From Artemisia argyi (taxonomy: Eukaryota > Streptophyta > Magnoliopsida > Asterales > Asteraceae): a stretch of 64,000 nucleotides of DNA. The stretch covers positions 115,955,949 to 116,019,948 of the forward strand of contig CM060696.1 in NCBI GenBank assembly GCA_030686995.1. Direction: 5' to 3'. Of the stretch, positions 24,185-36,253 are shown piece by piece. The first letter of the stretch is position 1. Every line of letters begins with the position of its first letter. Under the pieces are notes generated by a model. The model searched no databases, was not told the origin of the DNA, and worked only from the letters and a program-made list of their open reading frames with translations. The position numbers were made by a program, and so were the translations under genes.

Positions 24185-26947
24185 ATGACAACCAAAATCA
24201 CACCGCTTCAAGAAATCACCCCAGACAAAGGTAGATTAAATATCAAAGTTAAGGTTTTATCACTTTGGAATCAATATTATGCCAACAACAATCCATCAAA
24301 GCTAGCTGGCATTGATATGATTCTAATGGATGAACAGGTAATTTTAATTCGTTCGATTCTTTTTTTTTTTTTTTTTTTTTTTACAATTTAAAAAATGTTT
24401 TACATTTATTATAATATCAGCTATACTTCTAAATTTCAGGGAACGAAGATTCATGCTACAATTAACAGTTCCGTTGTTTGTGATTTTGATACTCTTTTAA
24501 AAGAAAATGATTTTCAAATAATATCAAACTTTAATGTAAAAAGGTATGTTGATTCAACCAAGTTAACACACCATGAGTTCAAAATCTACTTCTATAAAAA
24601 AAACAAATGTGCGGAAGTGCTCTGAATTTATATGCAATGATGATGGATTGAAATTTATATCGTTCAAAGACTTTTTGGATGCAAAAATTGATCAAAGTTT
24701 TTCGTTTGGTAAGTAATTTAATAAACCAATTTTAACAGTCTACAAACTATAACCAACATTATATGCTAACGTTGTTTTTTTTTAATCTTATGTAGATGTT
24801 ATTGGTCGATTGATACAAAACAAAGACATCACCGTTCTGAATCCAAATAACGCACCTAAGCACATACTTGAATTTCAACTCCAAGATGTAACGTAAGTTT
24901 CTATTAATATTATTAATCAATAACAAATTAATATATATATTTTTTGAAAGTCAACATAACAAATTAACCATGTCATTTGATGTTTATTCAGTGGAGCAAC
25001 AGTTCCATGTATCTTATGGAATGACCTTGCTAAAAAGCTTCATCAGTATATTAAGGATCACAAATGCTCTGCAGAACCAATCATTGTTCTTATTAAGATG
25101 GCTAGAATAACAACATGGAATCGTAAGTCTTTATTTTTGAAAAATTTAAAAGCTTTGTGATATATGAAAGTGTTTACAAATAACAGGAACTATTTTTTAT
25201 ACAGGTATATCCCAAGTTTCTAATTGCTTTGCTGGATCCAAGTTGCTTATCAATGAAGATAATCCACATATAAAAGCTTTCAAAGACATGTAAGCATATA
25301 TATATTAGAAAACAAAAGTTTCAATGTTTATATTAACCTATTTCATTTAATGATTAACAGGATTGAAACTACAAATCTTTCCTGTAATGAAAAACCTAAA
25401 GTTGAGTTATCATCAAACACTGTCGTTAGACATCCAATAGACTACTATTCACAGTTCCCATTAAAGACAATTGATGAACTTTATGAGTTATCTGAGGTAA
25501 ATTATATGTCATAAAGTTTATGCATAATGAAATTATATCAATTCTATCTAATTCATAATTGATTTTTGGACAGCCAACCGGTTGTGTTGTGATAGGGAAA
25601 GTTTTGAAAATTGTGAATGACCAAGGCTGGTATTACACAATTTGCAGCAATTGTAATAGCATTGTCAAACCATCAGAAACTTATGAATGTGAGAAAAACT
25701 ACAATTGTGAGAATTGTAAAAAGAAGGCTGATCTTCATCCAAGGTATATTATATTATATTAGTAAATAAACACGAATACTAAAATTGATTTACTTTTTTA
25801 ATAATTCCCAAATAATTGATTTTCTTATACATTAAGGTTTTAAGCAAAAAATTCATATTTATATTTTGATTTTGTGACAAGTACTAATAATAATTGTCCC
25901 AAATTTAAATGAGTTAATATTTCAGGATTAAAATCCATATTCGTGTTCAAGATGAATCTGGTGCAGCTTCTTTTTGTTTGTTTCAACAAGAGGTGACTAA
26001 ATTATTAGGCAAATCCGTGGCATATCTCATATCTAAGATTGATAAGGTATCATTAATATTAATAAACTTTAATAAATTAAAAGAAAACACTGTTTGTTGC
26101 TTCTGAAATTTAATACATTACATTATTTATTTTTTTTGCCAGGATGAAGAGATGACAGCATACCCACATGAACTGGATAGTATAGTAAACAGAGAATTTC
26201 TGTTTAAATTACAAGTTTCAACATTCAATGTGCACAACAACTATCATATATTTACAGTTAACAAATTGACTGATGATAAAGATGTTATCAAATCAATACT
26301 ATCCAAACAAACAGACAAACAGGTTTGCTATGATCCTATATTCTTATATAAAGCATTAATTTTATTATGAAAATTAAATAACAGAATGTATATATAATGT
26401 TTCATATTACCAGGAAAGTGAAACTGATACATTGGAAAAGGCATCGGCAGAAGCAGGAGTTAAAAGAAAAAAACCTGAAACTAAGGAAGAGGTATGTTAT
26501 GAGCCTACCTCCTTTTATAGCGTTAATTTAACTATAAAGATTAAATAACCAAGATTATATATCTTCAATGTTTATATATATTAAATGGTTAATATTATCA
26601 GGAACGCGAAAATGAAGCATTGGAAAAGACATCTGCCGAAAGAGAAGGTAAAAAAAAGGAGACCGAATATCATGAAAAGAAACAAAAACTTGATCATCAA
26701 GACACTAAAGATGAACCTGATCACCAAAAACCTGCTGCAAAAGAGGTATCTAATAATACAATCTCTATATACAGCGTTAAGTATGAAAATTAAATAACAA
26801 TAGTTCTGTTTTTTAATTTCTAAAAACCAGGCATTTGAAACTTCGGCAACAGGAGAGACCAAAAGAAAGGACGTTGAACTTGAAAAAACTGACATGGAAA
26901 ACAAAGCAAAAGTTGAGCATGAAGAGACCGAAGTTGAAATCATTTAG
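24185..26947 (+). pseudogene. RPA70-like gene 1 of the Helitron (one frameshift)
   Basis: Twelve exons with consensus borders: 24185-24337, 24440-24708, 24796-24892, 24992-25122, 25205-25289, 25361-25496, 25574-25742, 25926-26046, 26143-26322, 26414-26491, 26602-26745, 26831-26947. The product would be about 560 residues with several OB folds and a zinc ribbon (CSNC ... CENC, residues about 315-345), as in the large subunit of replication protein A, which binds single-stranded DNA. The tail of three short exons is Glu/Lys-rich and looks duplicated. All phases fit except in exon 2, where an A(8) run at 24596-24603 shifts the frame before VRKCSEFICNDDG. RPA-like genes are known companions of Rep/helicase in plant Helitrons. 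A sequencing error in the A run would make it intact. A leader intron (about 23999-24182) is likely. Confidence 0.88.
24360..24382 (+). repeat. T(23) run in intron 1 of RPA-like gene 1
   Basis: Uninterrupted T run between the donor at 24338 and the acceptor at 24439; probably a long polypyrimidine slip repeat. Confidence 0.9.
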
Positions 26948-28896
26948 ATGACATACAAAAAAATAAGTGACATAGACGAATGAAACAAGATTTATCATTT
27001 GCTTAATACTTTATAGTTTTCATTGTTGGTTTATTTAAATTGTTGGTTTATAACTATCATTAGGGATTTTATCTATTCAAGATTAATACTTTATAGTTTT
27101 CATTGTTGGTTTATTTAAATTATTTAAATTGTTATTTAAATAGTTTGTTTTGGTTGTGAATCCATTTGTTACCCTTATTGCCCTGTTATTAAGTTCTATT
27201 ATGTAGAATACATTTGTTACCCTTATGATTTTGGAATAATTTGCAGTAGAATGTAAGAACAGTTGCCCATGTGTATGCATACATCTCAACAGCCATAAAC
27301 CAATGCTTGCTTTTTTAAAATCCTTAGGGTGCTATGGTTCTGTGTGCTTACGTTCAGGTGTGGTGAAGGCTCAGGTCAGGGATTCAAACCCTGGCCTTAG
27401 ATTTTTCTTGAAAGTATATTAACCACCAAGCAAAGTGTCATATAAACTAAATTTTAGACTGTTATGAGCTTATGAGAGCTTACAGACTAACTTATAAGGA
27501 AGCTAAATGAAACAGTAGTGACTGGTGCAGTGCAAGTTGCAGCCTACAGAGGGTATTATTGACTTATGCAATCTAATAAGGTTTAACTAAGCTGCTTAGG
27601 GAGCTTATGCAGTGGTAATGTACCAGTAACTAAAGGCAACTATCCTATGATCTAAGGCAACTATTCTATGATCTTATGCAGTGGTAATTAAAAATATGAG
27701 ACACAAATTTAAGGCATATAACTAAACTTTATTTAAAATAAATCATGAATTACAAATACAGAAAATGTAAAGTAGGAACATTAATCATAAGGTTAATAGA
27801 AACTTAAGCTACAATTAACTAATCTAAAGCTAAAATTACACTAATTCAATAAAGTGTCTTACTATATATTAACCATCATTCCGTTTTCGAGTTTTCATAG
27901 ATGCTTTGGTAAAGTGATTTAAACATGTTTCAAACTTTTACACATGTATCAATTGTATCTACTGTAAATCGATATAGAAACCTCGGCCTTAAAATAGTTG
28001 CACCTCACACATATTATCCATATTATATAAGATGTTGGAGTCTTTGTACACTAAACAAATTGACATAAAACACAACTCCAGTTTCCGTATAATCATTTAG
28101 TCATGTTTCAAACTTGTGGGCATGTATCAATTGTATCTACAGTCAATCGATATAGAAACGTCAACCTGAAAATAGTTTTACTTCAAACATATTATCTATA
28201 TTATATAAGATGTTTAGGTTTTTGTATAGTAAACAAAATGACATAAAACCCAACTAGCCAGTTTCCGCATAATGAACCATCTGACCTGTAATTTAAAAAA
28301 AAATGCTCATGCTAATATGGATATTGCTCGAGGCAACTTAGTTTACTTAAGTATATGAGTTTATTCGAAGTACAACTATAGACTATAGATCAGCTAAAAT
28401 TTTCCACTAAAAAACAACAAATTGCACAACTGGTCAAACAGGTTTATAGACCTGAACATGAATTTCAGATAATGTCACAAGATTCGCAAAACATAGTTGT
28501 TTCTGTGATTCTTATGCTAATATGTATATTGCTGAAGGCAACTTACTTTATATAAGTAGCTGAGTGTTAACTACGTCATTCTAGACTAACACAAGTACAA
28601 CCATACACCATTCAAAATCATAGACATCTTAGATTACACAACTGGTCTAAAGGCTCAAAATCATAAACATCTTAGATTACACAACTGGTCAAAAGGATTT
28701 ATTGAGTTGATTTTAAGTTTCAGTCAATGTCACAAGATTTGGGAAAAATAAAGTTTCTGCAATGCTTATATGCTAATAAGGATTTTTATTAAACAAAGCA
28801 ATACCAAACACTATTAACGTCAATATATTGACTAAGTTTATGAGACTATAATCTAGCCTTTTCACCAACTTCAAGCAGGTGAAACTTACATTTGAC
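26948..28896. other. non-coding Helitron interior with repeats
   Basis: No gene. A 178-bp tandem pair lies at 27924-28101 and 28102-28279 (starting catgtttcaaac). The block 28345-28649 recurs at 37440-37718. A short tandem (catcttagattacacaactg) occurs at 28626 and 28669. Confidence 0.6.
28345..28649 (+). repeat. dispersed repeat, copy 1 (other copy 37440-37718)
   Basis: The two copies start acttaagtatatgagtttat and end cacaactggtcta. They are more than 90 percent alike by eye, apart from an insertion of about 35 bp in this copy. They lie on either side of the Rep/helicase gene in the same orientation, next to each B3-like gene. Confidence 0.85.
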
Positions 28897-29718
28897 TTAA
28901 TACCATTCAATATTATCAACTAAGACCAAAAAGAACGTCTCGATAGCAACTCCATTGAAATCGAAAACCGTAACATTGAATATAAAACCTCCTGCATGAC
29001 AAAACACCATTTTTTGACCTTCGCTAACATTCTCCCTCACAAGGAAATCAGTCCAGCCACGCCCACAAAATCCACGTGGAACATCTTCAATAAAAAGGAG
29101 TTTCACCTCATACTTTTCCACTCCCTCAAAATCAAACCGATCCCTCTTCTTGAAACCATCAAAGTACCTTTTAGGTAGTATCTAACACAAAGAAAAAACA
29201 CATACTTAGCTATATAAAATAAATACATATTCAATACATCTTTATATCTAATTACCTCCAAACGTTGACTTTGCGAAGAAGCATATGTCAGACAAACAGG
29301 AGCATATTTCCCAAAATTATAAAGCCGTGAACTTGGCATTCCCTCTAAATTGTACTCAGTTACAAACAACATACTCACCCTACTCGAGACAACAAAGTGG
29401 ACATGCCACCCAACCTCAATACCCTTAGATTTCACATAGTGATTCCAAGCTCTTCCAATGACCAACGCAAAAGACACATTGATATACCTTACGCATATAT
29501 AATAAACACGATCAGATGTACGTAGACACAACTTCTTATTTTTCCTTCCTTTAGCAAAGCTCAATAACTCCACAGGAACAATCTGTTTTTTAAAAAAACA
29601 AGTCAACAATAACAATACTGATATACAAGAATAAATTTTTTAAACTTCAAAATTATAGAATGAAACAACATACCATTCCACCATCCGACCTGTTTCGAAA
29701 CTCACACAAAAACTCCAT
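28897..29718 (-). CDS. two-domain B3-like DNA-binding protein, antisense in Helitron
   Basis: Three exons on the minus strand: 29718-29674, 29582-29256 and 29181-28897. All borders are GT-AG and all phases 0, giving 218 residues without a stop. Residues about 16-110 fit a plant B3 pseudobarrel domain: a basic stretch, then GRAWNHYVKSKGIEVGWHVHF and TEYNLEGMP. Residues about 125-205 fit a second: ILPKRYFDG, GRGWTDFLVRENVSEGQKMV, FNVTVFDFNG. B3 domains bind DNA in plant transcription factors such as REM proteins; the fit here is by pattern. A diverged paralogue lies at 39812-40675. Its role in the Helitron is unknown: captured host gene, or regulator of the element. Confidence 0.78.
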
Positions 29719-29910
29719 CTTATGTAAAACAACCACAACGAAAACTAAAGTATAAGATAAAAAACGCCAATAGAACAAAGGTATTAAAGCATATAGAAAA
29801 CAAACGAATACAAAAACTTATATAGACTATGAATACGTAAACACAATCCTATTAGAAAAACAATTCAGTTGCTAATTGACCTATATTGAAATAAAAGTCC
29901 ATACAGAATA

Positions 29911-29911
<1 letters not shown>

Positions 29912-29953
<42 letters not shown>
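29912..29953 (+). repeat. A(42) run upstream of Rep/helicase
   Basis: Uninterrupted A run about 160 bp before the first possible start of the Rep/helicase gene. No retroposon body precedes it. Confidence 0.9.
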
Positions 29954-29954
<1 letters not shown>

Positions 29955-30115
29955 AAACGCTCATTCGGCCCAAAACTTTAATCACTTCTTAGAATTGTAC
30001 CACAAGTGTTATAACTGGTATAAAGTATCCCTATATATACGAATATCTATTGTCATTGTTGTTTAAAAATATAAACTAAATAAAAAACACAGAAGTCGAC
30101 TATATCAACTACCTC

Positions 30116-33100
30116 ATGACGATGAATGAAAAACTTAAGAATAAAAGAACAAAAGACCACTTTCTTACAGAAGAGGAAACAAAAACCAAAAAACAGGTTT
30201 GCATGATTTCTTCTTAAGCATCTTGAATTCTTCTTTTCAAGTGTAACTTATAATGCAACACAAAACTAATTTGATAACTATAACTTGCAGAAAAAAAAAT
30301 GTGGTCTGCATGCTTGGACAAGAAATTCATCGATATAGTTATCAAACTTGGAGGATCTCAAGGTTTGCATAAAAATACACTTTAGTAAAAGTTGACTAAA
30401 TTTATAAACTAACTCTTTGATTTTTGTGTTATCTACAAACTTCAACAGCTGCAACACCTAAACAAATTTTAGAACATATACAAGAGGATGATCTAACACT
30501 TTTAGAGATAAAAAACCATCTCCAGGTAAGATAATATCTGTCACAGTTATAACATTTTATAGTCAAAATGCTAATAAACAATATTAGTTCTTTCGGGTTG
30601 AGTCCAACGGGTGGTTGTTTTGGTGGCGGATGTGGTTGTGGTTGTTTTCTTAGTCTTGACAGGTTTCTTAATCTTGAAGGCATTTAGACAGAAAACAAAG
30701 ACAGTAGACAACTTTGTAAACATGAAGGTACTACCAACTTTTCTAGAAACTGAAAATTGGACAATACAAATGGTATATTACTTCAAAGAAAGGTGGGAAA
30801 AAGAAGAGACATACAAAAGGCAAACCACGGATCACGTTGCAGCAAAAAAAGATACAGAAACAACTGTCCAAAACGACAAAAGCATCAACAAACAACGGCC
30901 AAATAAAAGGAAAAAACCACATAATGTTATCAGTGACGAAAATAAAGAAACCAAAAAACAGGTGCGTTACAACTCTTTAATACCAATTTTTACACTCCTA
31001 TACAAGTATGTATGCCTAACTTAGAAGAAAATTTCAAAAACAATTCCAGAAATATACAAGATGGTCGACAGAGTTGTGCAAAAAATTCATTGATATTGTG
31101 GTCAAACTTGGAGGATCTCAAGGTCAGATAATATACTATTTATTAGTGATAACTTTTGATTATTTATCAAATCAACTCTCTGTATGTTTTGTTATTGACA
31201 TCCTTTTACAGATGCAACTCCCAACAAAATCATACAGCAAATGAAAGATGATAATATTACACTCTCTGAAGTCCAAAATCATTTTAAGGTAAGTTATAAA
31301 CAACACTCCATTAAATATAACCGTAACGTACGGCATTGTTTAATTTATAATATTTTTGAAAAAATATTTGCAGAAATTTAGAACAAAATGTAAGAGTGTC
31401 GACAAATTCATAATAAAAAACAAACAACCGGCATTTGAAGATACCAAAAAATGGTCGGAAGATTTGCTACATTACTACCAGGTAAGTTGTGAAAAAATAC
31501 AAGGATTAGAGAATTCAACACTTGCTGAATATAAAGGGATATCTAAAGGTATGCTATTGTTTGCTCATTATTATTATTACAACTTACAGATATAATATAG
31601 ATGTTATTTAACAAAGCCTAAATCCTAAACAGAATACATAGATATTGGAGACCCAATACAAACGTGCAATGCTTGCAAAGCCAAGCTATGGAGAGCTGAA
31701 ACAAAAACAAAAGGTATAAAAGAAGATGATTCGTTCACAATGTGCTGCAAAAAGGGAGAAGTTGTGATACCAAAGATGGCAAACCCTCCTAAGGAATTGC
31801 TAGAACTCTATACAGGAAACGATCAGATTAGCAAACGGTTTTTTCATGACATTCGTAAATTTAACATGATGTATAGTTTCACATCGATGGGCGGAAAGGT
31901 AGACAAGAAAGTGAATAATGGACATGGACCATGGATTTACAGAATGCACGGTCAGAATTACCATTTAATGGGAAGCCTCGGCCCAAAAGAGAACGATATT
32001 CCGAAATTCTCGCAGCTGTATATATTCGACAGGCAAAACGAAATAGAAAACAGATTCAAAGCGTTAAGGTGAGCACCACATCCATTTTTAATACAGTATT
32101 ATTATATTTCCGATAGAATCTAATGTTTTTTTTTGAACAGCTCCTCAAGCGACAAACCAACAAAAAAAGTCGAAAAGCAGGACCTTATCATAGCACAAAA
32201 AATCAAAAAAATACTAGACGAAAACAACCCTTTGGTCCAAAAGTTCAGAATGGTCGGAGATAGAATTGCAGGTAACAACTACTCGAATGTTAAACTAAGA
32301 TTAATCGAGAAACGCGAAACAAACGGAAGAGAGTACAACCTTCCAACAGCCGACGAGGTAGCGGCAATTATAATTAGAGATTTGGACGATTCCGGAAATA
32401 AACGTGATATAATTGTCGAAGGCATGACAGGTGAAAAGAAACGCATAAATGAACTACACCCCCAATATCTTTCGTTACAATATCCTCTCCTATTTCCATA
32501 CGCCGAAGACGGGTATCGAGATAAGATATTCCTCAAAGGAAAGGTGATAGAAACAGAAAACGGGAGATGGAGGCTATCAATGAGGGAATGGTTTGCGTAC
32601 AGAATGCAACAAAGGGATGACGAAACATCATTGATACTGATGTCTGGCAGGCTCTACCAGCAATTCGTCGTGGACGCATACACGATGGTAGAGAATGAAA
32701 GGCTGAGTTTCCATCGGAAGAACCAAAAAAAGCTAAGGATAGCGCCTATCACTAACCTTAACCAGTCTTTGGCCTCGGGGAACTCGGATGCTTCAAAGAC
32801 AGGCAATCGTATAGTCCTTCCTTCTACGTACACAGGCGGAACGAGATATAAGATGCAAAATTACCTAGACGCGATGGCTCTTTGCAAAGCATTCGGATAT
32901 CCGGATCTCTTCATCACCTTTACGTGCAACCCAAAATGGCCAGAAGTAAACAGATTCATGCAAAAGCATAATGCGAGTGCGGAAGACAGGCCATGTGTGT
33001 TATCAAGAGTATTCAAACAAAAACTTGATAAGCTTATAAAATGTATACGGGAAAAGCATATACTTGGAGTCGTTAGTGCAGGTAACCAAAGTTGAAATAT

Positions 33101-36100
33101 CCCACTTTCTGAAATATTAACATTTTAATTTGATACATGTAGTTTTGAATTTACATCTCTAACTAACTACAACTCTGAAACCGCAGTCGTGTACACGGTC
33201 GAATTCCAGAAGAGAGGCCTCCCACACGCACATATATGCGTGTTCTTTGACAAAAAATCAAAAATACCAAATCCACAAGACATAGACCGTTTGATATCCG
33301 CCGAGATACCTGATGAAGAAAAAGATCCAGTATTGTATAAGCTGGTGTCTGAGCAAATGATGCACGGCCCGTGCGGTCCTCATAACATGAGCTCACCTTG
33401 CATGAAGAAAAAGGTCTGCTCAAAAAAATTCCCAAAAGATTACACGGAAAAAACTTATATAAATGAAGACGGGTATGCTATTTACAAGAGACCAGACAAC
33501 AAACGAACGGTGGTGAAAAACGGAATCCACCTGGATAACAGGTAACACAAATCATAAACCAGATTCAATCACACGTTAACATAAATATTAGCTTACAAGG
33601 TTTCTTAATTTTTATTCAACAGATATGTTGTTCCGTATAATCCTTTGCTAATGAAGAAATTCCAAGCTCACATTAACGTCGAGTGGTGCAATCAAGAAAA
33701 AGCAATAAAGTATTTGTTCAAATACATACACAAAGGCCAAGATAGAGTGACCGTAGCTTTCGAGAAGGAAAAGAACAGTGACAAGACAACAACACAAGCT
33801 TCTGAAAAGGAAATCAACGATGCCGCCAAAAGCAAAAACAAAGACGAAATAAAAGAATATTATGATTGCCGTTATATATCCGCATGTGAAGCAGCGTGGC
33901 GGCTATACAGGTTTCCTATACACTATCAGTACCCTCACGTTGAAAGATTATCGTTTCACCTACTTGATCAACAACCGATTGTGTTCGAAGATGATGACAA
34001 TGTAGAAGACGTCCTGTTAAAGCCAACGGTTAAACATTCTCAATTCTTGCAATGGATGGAGCTGAACAAAACAAACACACTGGCGCAAATGTTAACATAC
34101 GTGGAGTTCCCGAAAAAATTTGTTTGGAATAAACATACAAGAAAATGGACAAGAAGGAAAAAGGGTTCTGCAGTCGGCCGCATAAACTATGTCCCTCGAG
34201 CAATAGGCGAAGCATTCTACCTTCGAATATTACTAAATATAAAAAAAGGACCAACAAGTTACGAGGACATCAAAACACATAACAAAAAGGAATACGCCAC
34301 ATTCAAAGAAACATGTTATGCTATGGGCTTACTCGATGACGACCAAGAGTACATTGAATCAATAAAAGAGACGCACAAATATGCCAGCGGAGATTATTGC
34401 AGAAACCTGTTTGTTATGCTTATTACAGAAAACGCTTTATCAGATCCGGCCCATGTTTGGGAAGAAACATGCAACGAACTATCAGAGGATATTGAAAACC
34501 TGAGAAGAAGAGAGCTCAACATGCCAAGTAAGTATATTCATATTCAAAATTTACTATTTAGTAAACATAAATAATAACCAACTCTTAACAAACAGGTCTC
34601 GTGCTTGATCGCGACGAAATATTGAACATAACTTTGGTCAAAATAGACAAGCTGCTGAGGTCAAGAGGGAAGAGCCTAAACGACATTCAACACATGCCTG
34701 TCCCGGATTACCGCAACAAACAAGATTGGTCAAACCCATTGATACAGGAAGAACTTAGTTTCAAGAAAAAAGAAATGGAAGAATTACACGCATCTCTGTA
34801 CTCAAAGATGACTGATGAACAAAGAGGGGTCTATAACACTATCATGGAAGCAATAAACTCGGACCAAGGCGGCGTTTTTTTCCTATACGGTTACGGGGGA
34901 ACAGGAAAAACATTCGTGTGGAAGACATTGTCTTCGGCCATTAGATCCAAAGGAGAAATAGTACTCAACGTGGCATCAAGCGGAATTGCGGCCCTTTTAC
35001 TTCCGAGAGGAAGAACAGCGCATTCAAGATTTAGAATACCAATCAATCTTACCGAACAATCCTTCTGCAATATCACGCCCGACAGCCCTCTAGCAGATTT
35101 GCTGAGACGCACAAAGCTAATAATCTGGGATGAAGCTCCAATGACGCATAAACATGCATATGAGGCTCTAGATCGAACATTACGAGATGTTATGACCACC
35201 TCTTCAGACAAACCTTTCGGAGGAAAAACAATTGTATTTGGTGGAGATTTTCGCCAAGTCTTGCCTGTTATCCAAAAAGGAACAAGGGAAGAGATCGTGG
35301 ATGCCTCACTCAACCATTCATATATCTGGGAACATTGCACGGTTTTGAGATTGACAACCAACATGCGTTTGAGGTCAGCTAATAATGAGCAAGATAAAAA
35401 AGAGATCAAAGAATTCGCCGACTGGATGTTAAAAATAGGAGAAGGAGAATTAGGGCCAGAGAACGATGGAGAGGTGGATATTGAATTCCCCGACGACGTG
35501 TTAATAAAAACAGACGGAGACACTCTTGAAGCTATGATAGAAGCTATATACCCGACAATCCACAAAGATATTGCAAAAGACGGATACTTTGAAAATAAAG
35601 CGATACTGGTGCCTACAAACGAGGAGGTTGATGTGATAAACGAACACATGCTGTCGAAAATAGCTGGAGATGAAAAAGTATATCTAAGCTCAGACACGGT
35701 TTGTGAAACAGAAATAACCGGTTCAATGAATGAATCAATATACGCTCCTGAGCTTTTAAACGCTCTCAAAATATCTGGGCTACCAAACCACTGCATAAAC
35801 CTAAAAAAGGGTGTCCCGGTTATGCTTTTAAGAAACATCGATCAGCAGAACGGATTATGTAACGGGACTAGACTACGCGTCACAAGTTTAGAGGACCATG
35901 TTATTGAAGCAAAAATAATATCAGGCACACATATTGGGAAGTATACTTATATACCGAGGTTGCAACTGATGCCGTCTGATAAACGAGTACCATTCAAATT
36001 CAACAGAAGACAATTCCCACTCATGGTGTGCTTTGCGATGACGATCAACAAAAGCCAAGGTCAGTCTTTAGAGGAGGTAGGCTTATACCTACGCAAGCCC

Positions 36101-36253
36101 GTGTTTACACATGGCGAGTTATATGTAGCAATATCAAGAGTAACCACAAAAAATGGATTGAAGGTACTAATTTGCGATGAAGAAGGAAAACCAACAAACA
36201 TGACAACTAACGTGGTCTACAAGGAAGTTTTACAAAGAGTTTACATCAACTAA
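30116..36253 (+). CDS. Helitron Rep/helicase with two N-terminal GARP domains
   Basis: From ATG 30299 eleven exons join with consistent phases: 30299-30362 (coding part), 30449-30525, 30680-30961, 31050-31122, 31212-31288, 31374-31548, 31633-32068, 32141-33081, 33187-33541, 33623-34527 and 34596-36253. They give 1,680 residues with no stop. Residues about 2-52 and 142-197 are GARP Myb-like domains (WSTELCKKFIDIVVKLGG; ATPNKIIQQM; VQNHFKKFR), the DNA-binding fold of type-B response regulators. Then come a CNAC/CC zinc region (about 260), the Helitron-like N domain, the HUH nickase motif PHAHI (about 723), the two tyrosines of KYLFKYIHKG (about 858-862) and a PIF1 helicase: Walker A GYGGTGKT, Walker B IIWDEAP, GGDFRQVLPV, FAMTINKSQGQS. 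All catalytic motifs are intact. An extra upstream exon (30116-30196) is possible but would join out of frame at an A(9) run. Rep/helicase nicks, unwinds and rejoins DNA in rolling-circle transposition. Confidence 0.93.
30299..30760 (+). other. GARP domain repeat 1 coding segment
   Basis: Exons 30291-30362, 30449-30525 and the start of 30680-30961 encode WSACLDKKFIDIVIKLGG, ATPKQILEHI and NHLQ-AFRQK. This matches the helix pattern of GARP domains (W..EL...F...V..LG, A.PK.IL, V..HLQ..R). The exon borders are the same as in repeat 2, so the pair arose by tandem duplication of a multi-exon unit. Confidence 0.85.
31050..31481 (+). other. GARP domain repeat 2 coding segment
   Basis: Exons 31050-31122, 31212-31288 and the start of 31374-31548 encode RWSTELCKKFIDIVVKLGG, ATPNKIIQQM and VQNHFKKFRTK, followed by CKSVDKFI...WSEDLLHYYQ. 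The last part parallels KTVDNFV...WTIQMVYYF in repeat 1, so the repeated module is about 85 residues and longer than the GARP fold alone. This copy is closer to the GARP consensus than repeat 1. Confidence 0.9.

Noticed and set aside
26581..26943. 120-codon open frame on the minus strand
   Set aside because: It is the antisense shadow of the Glu/Lys-rich tail exons of RPA-like gene 1.
27345..27405. tRNA-like box B (GGATTCAAACCC) suggesting a tRNA or SINE
   Set aside because: No box A at the right distance on either strand, no cloverleaf, and no target duplication.
34891..35838. 315-codon open frame on the minus strand
   Set aside because: Antisense to the intact PIF1 helicase exon of RepHel; no domain of its own.
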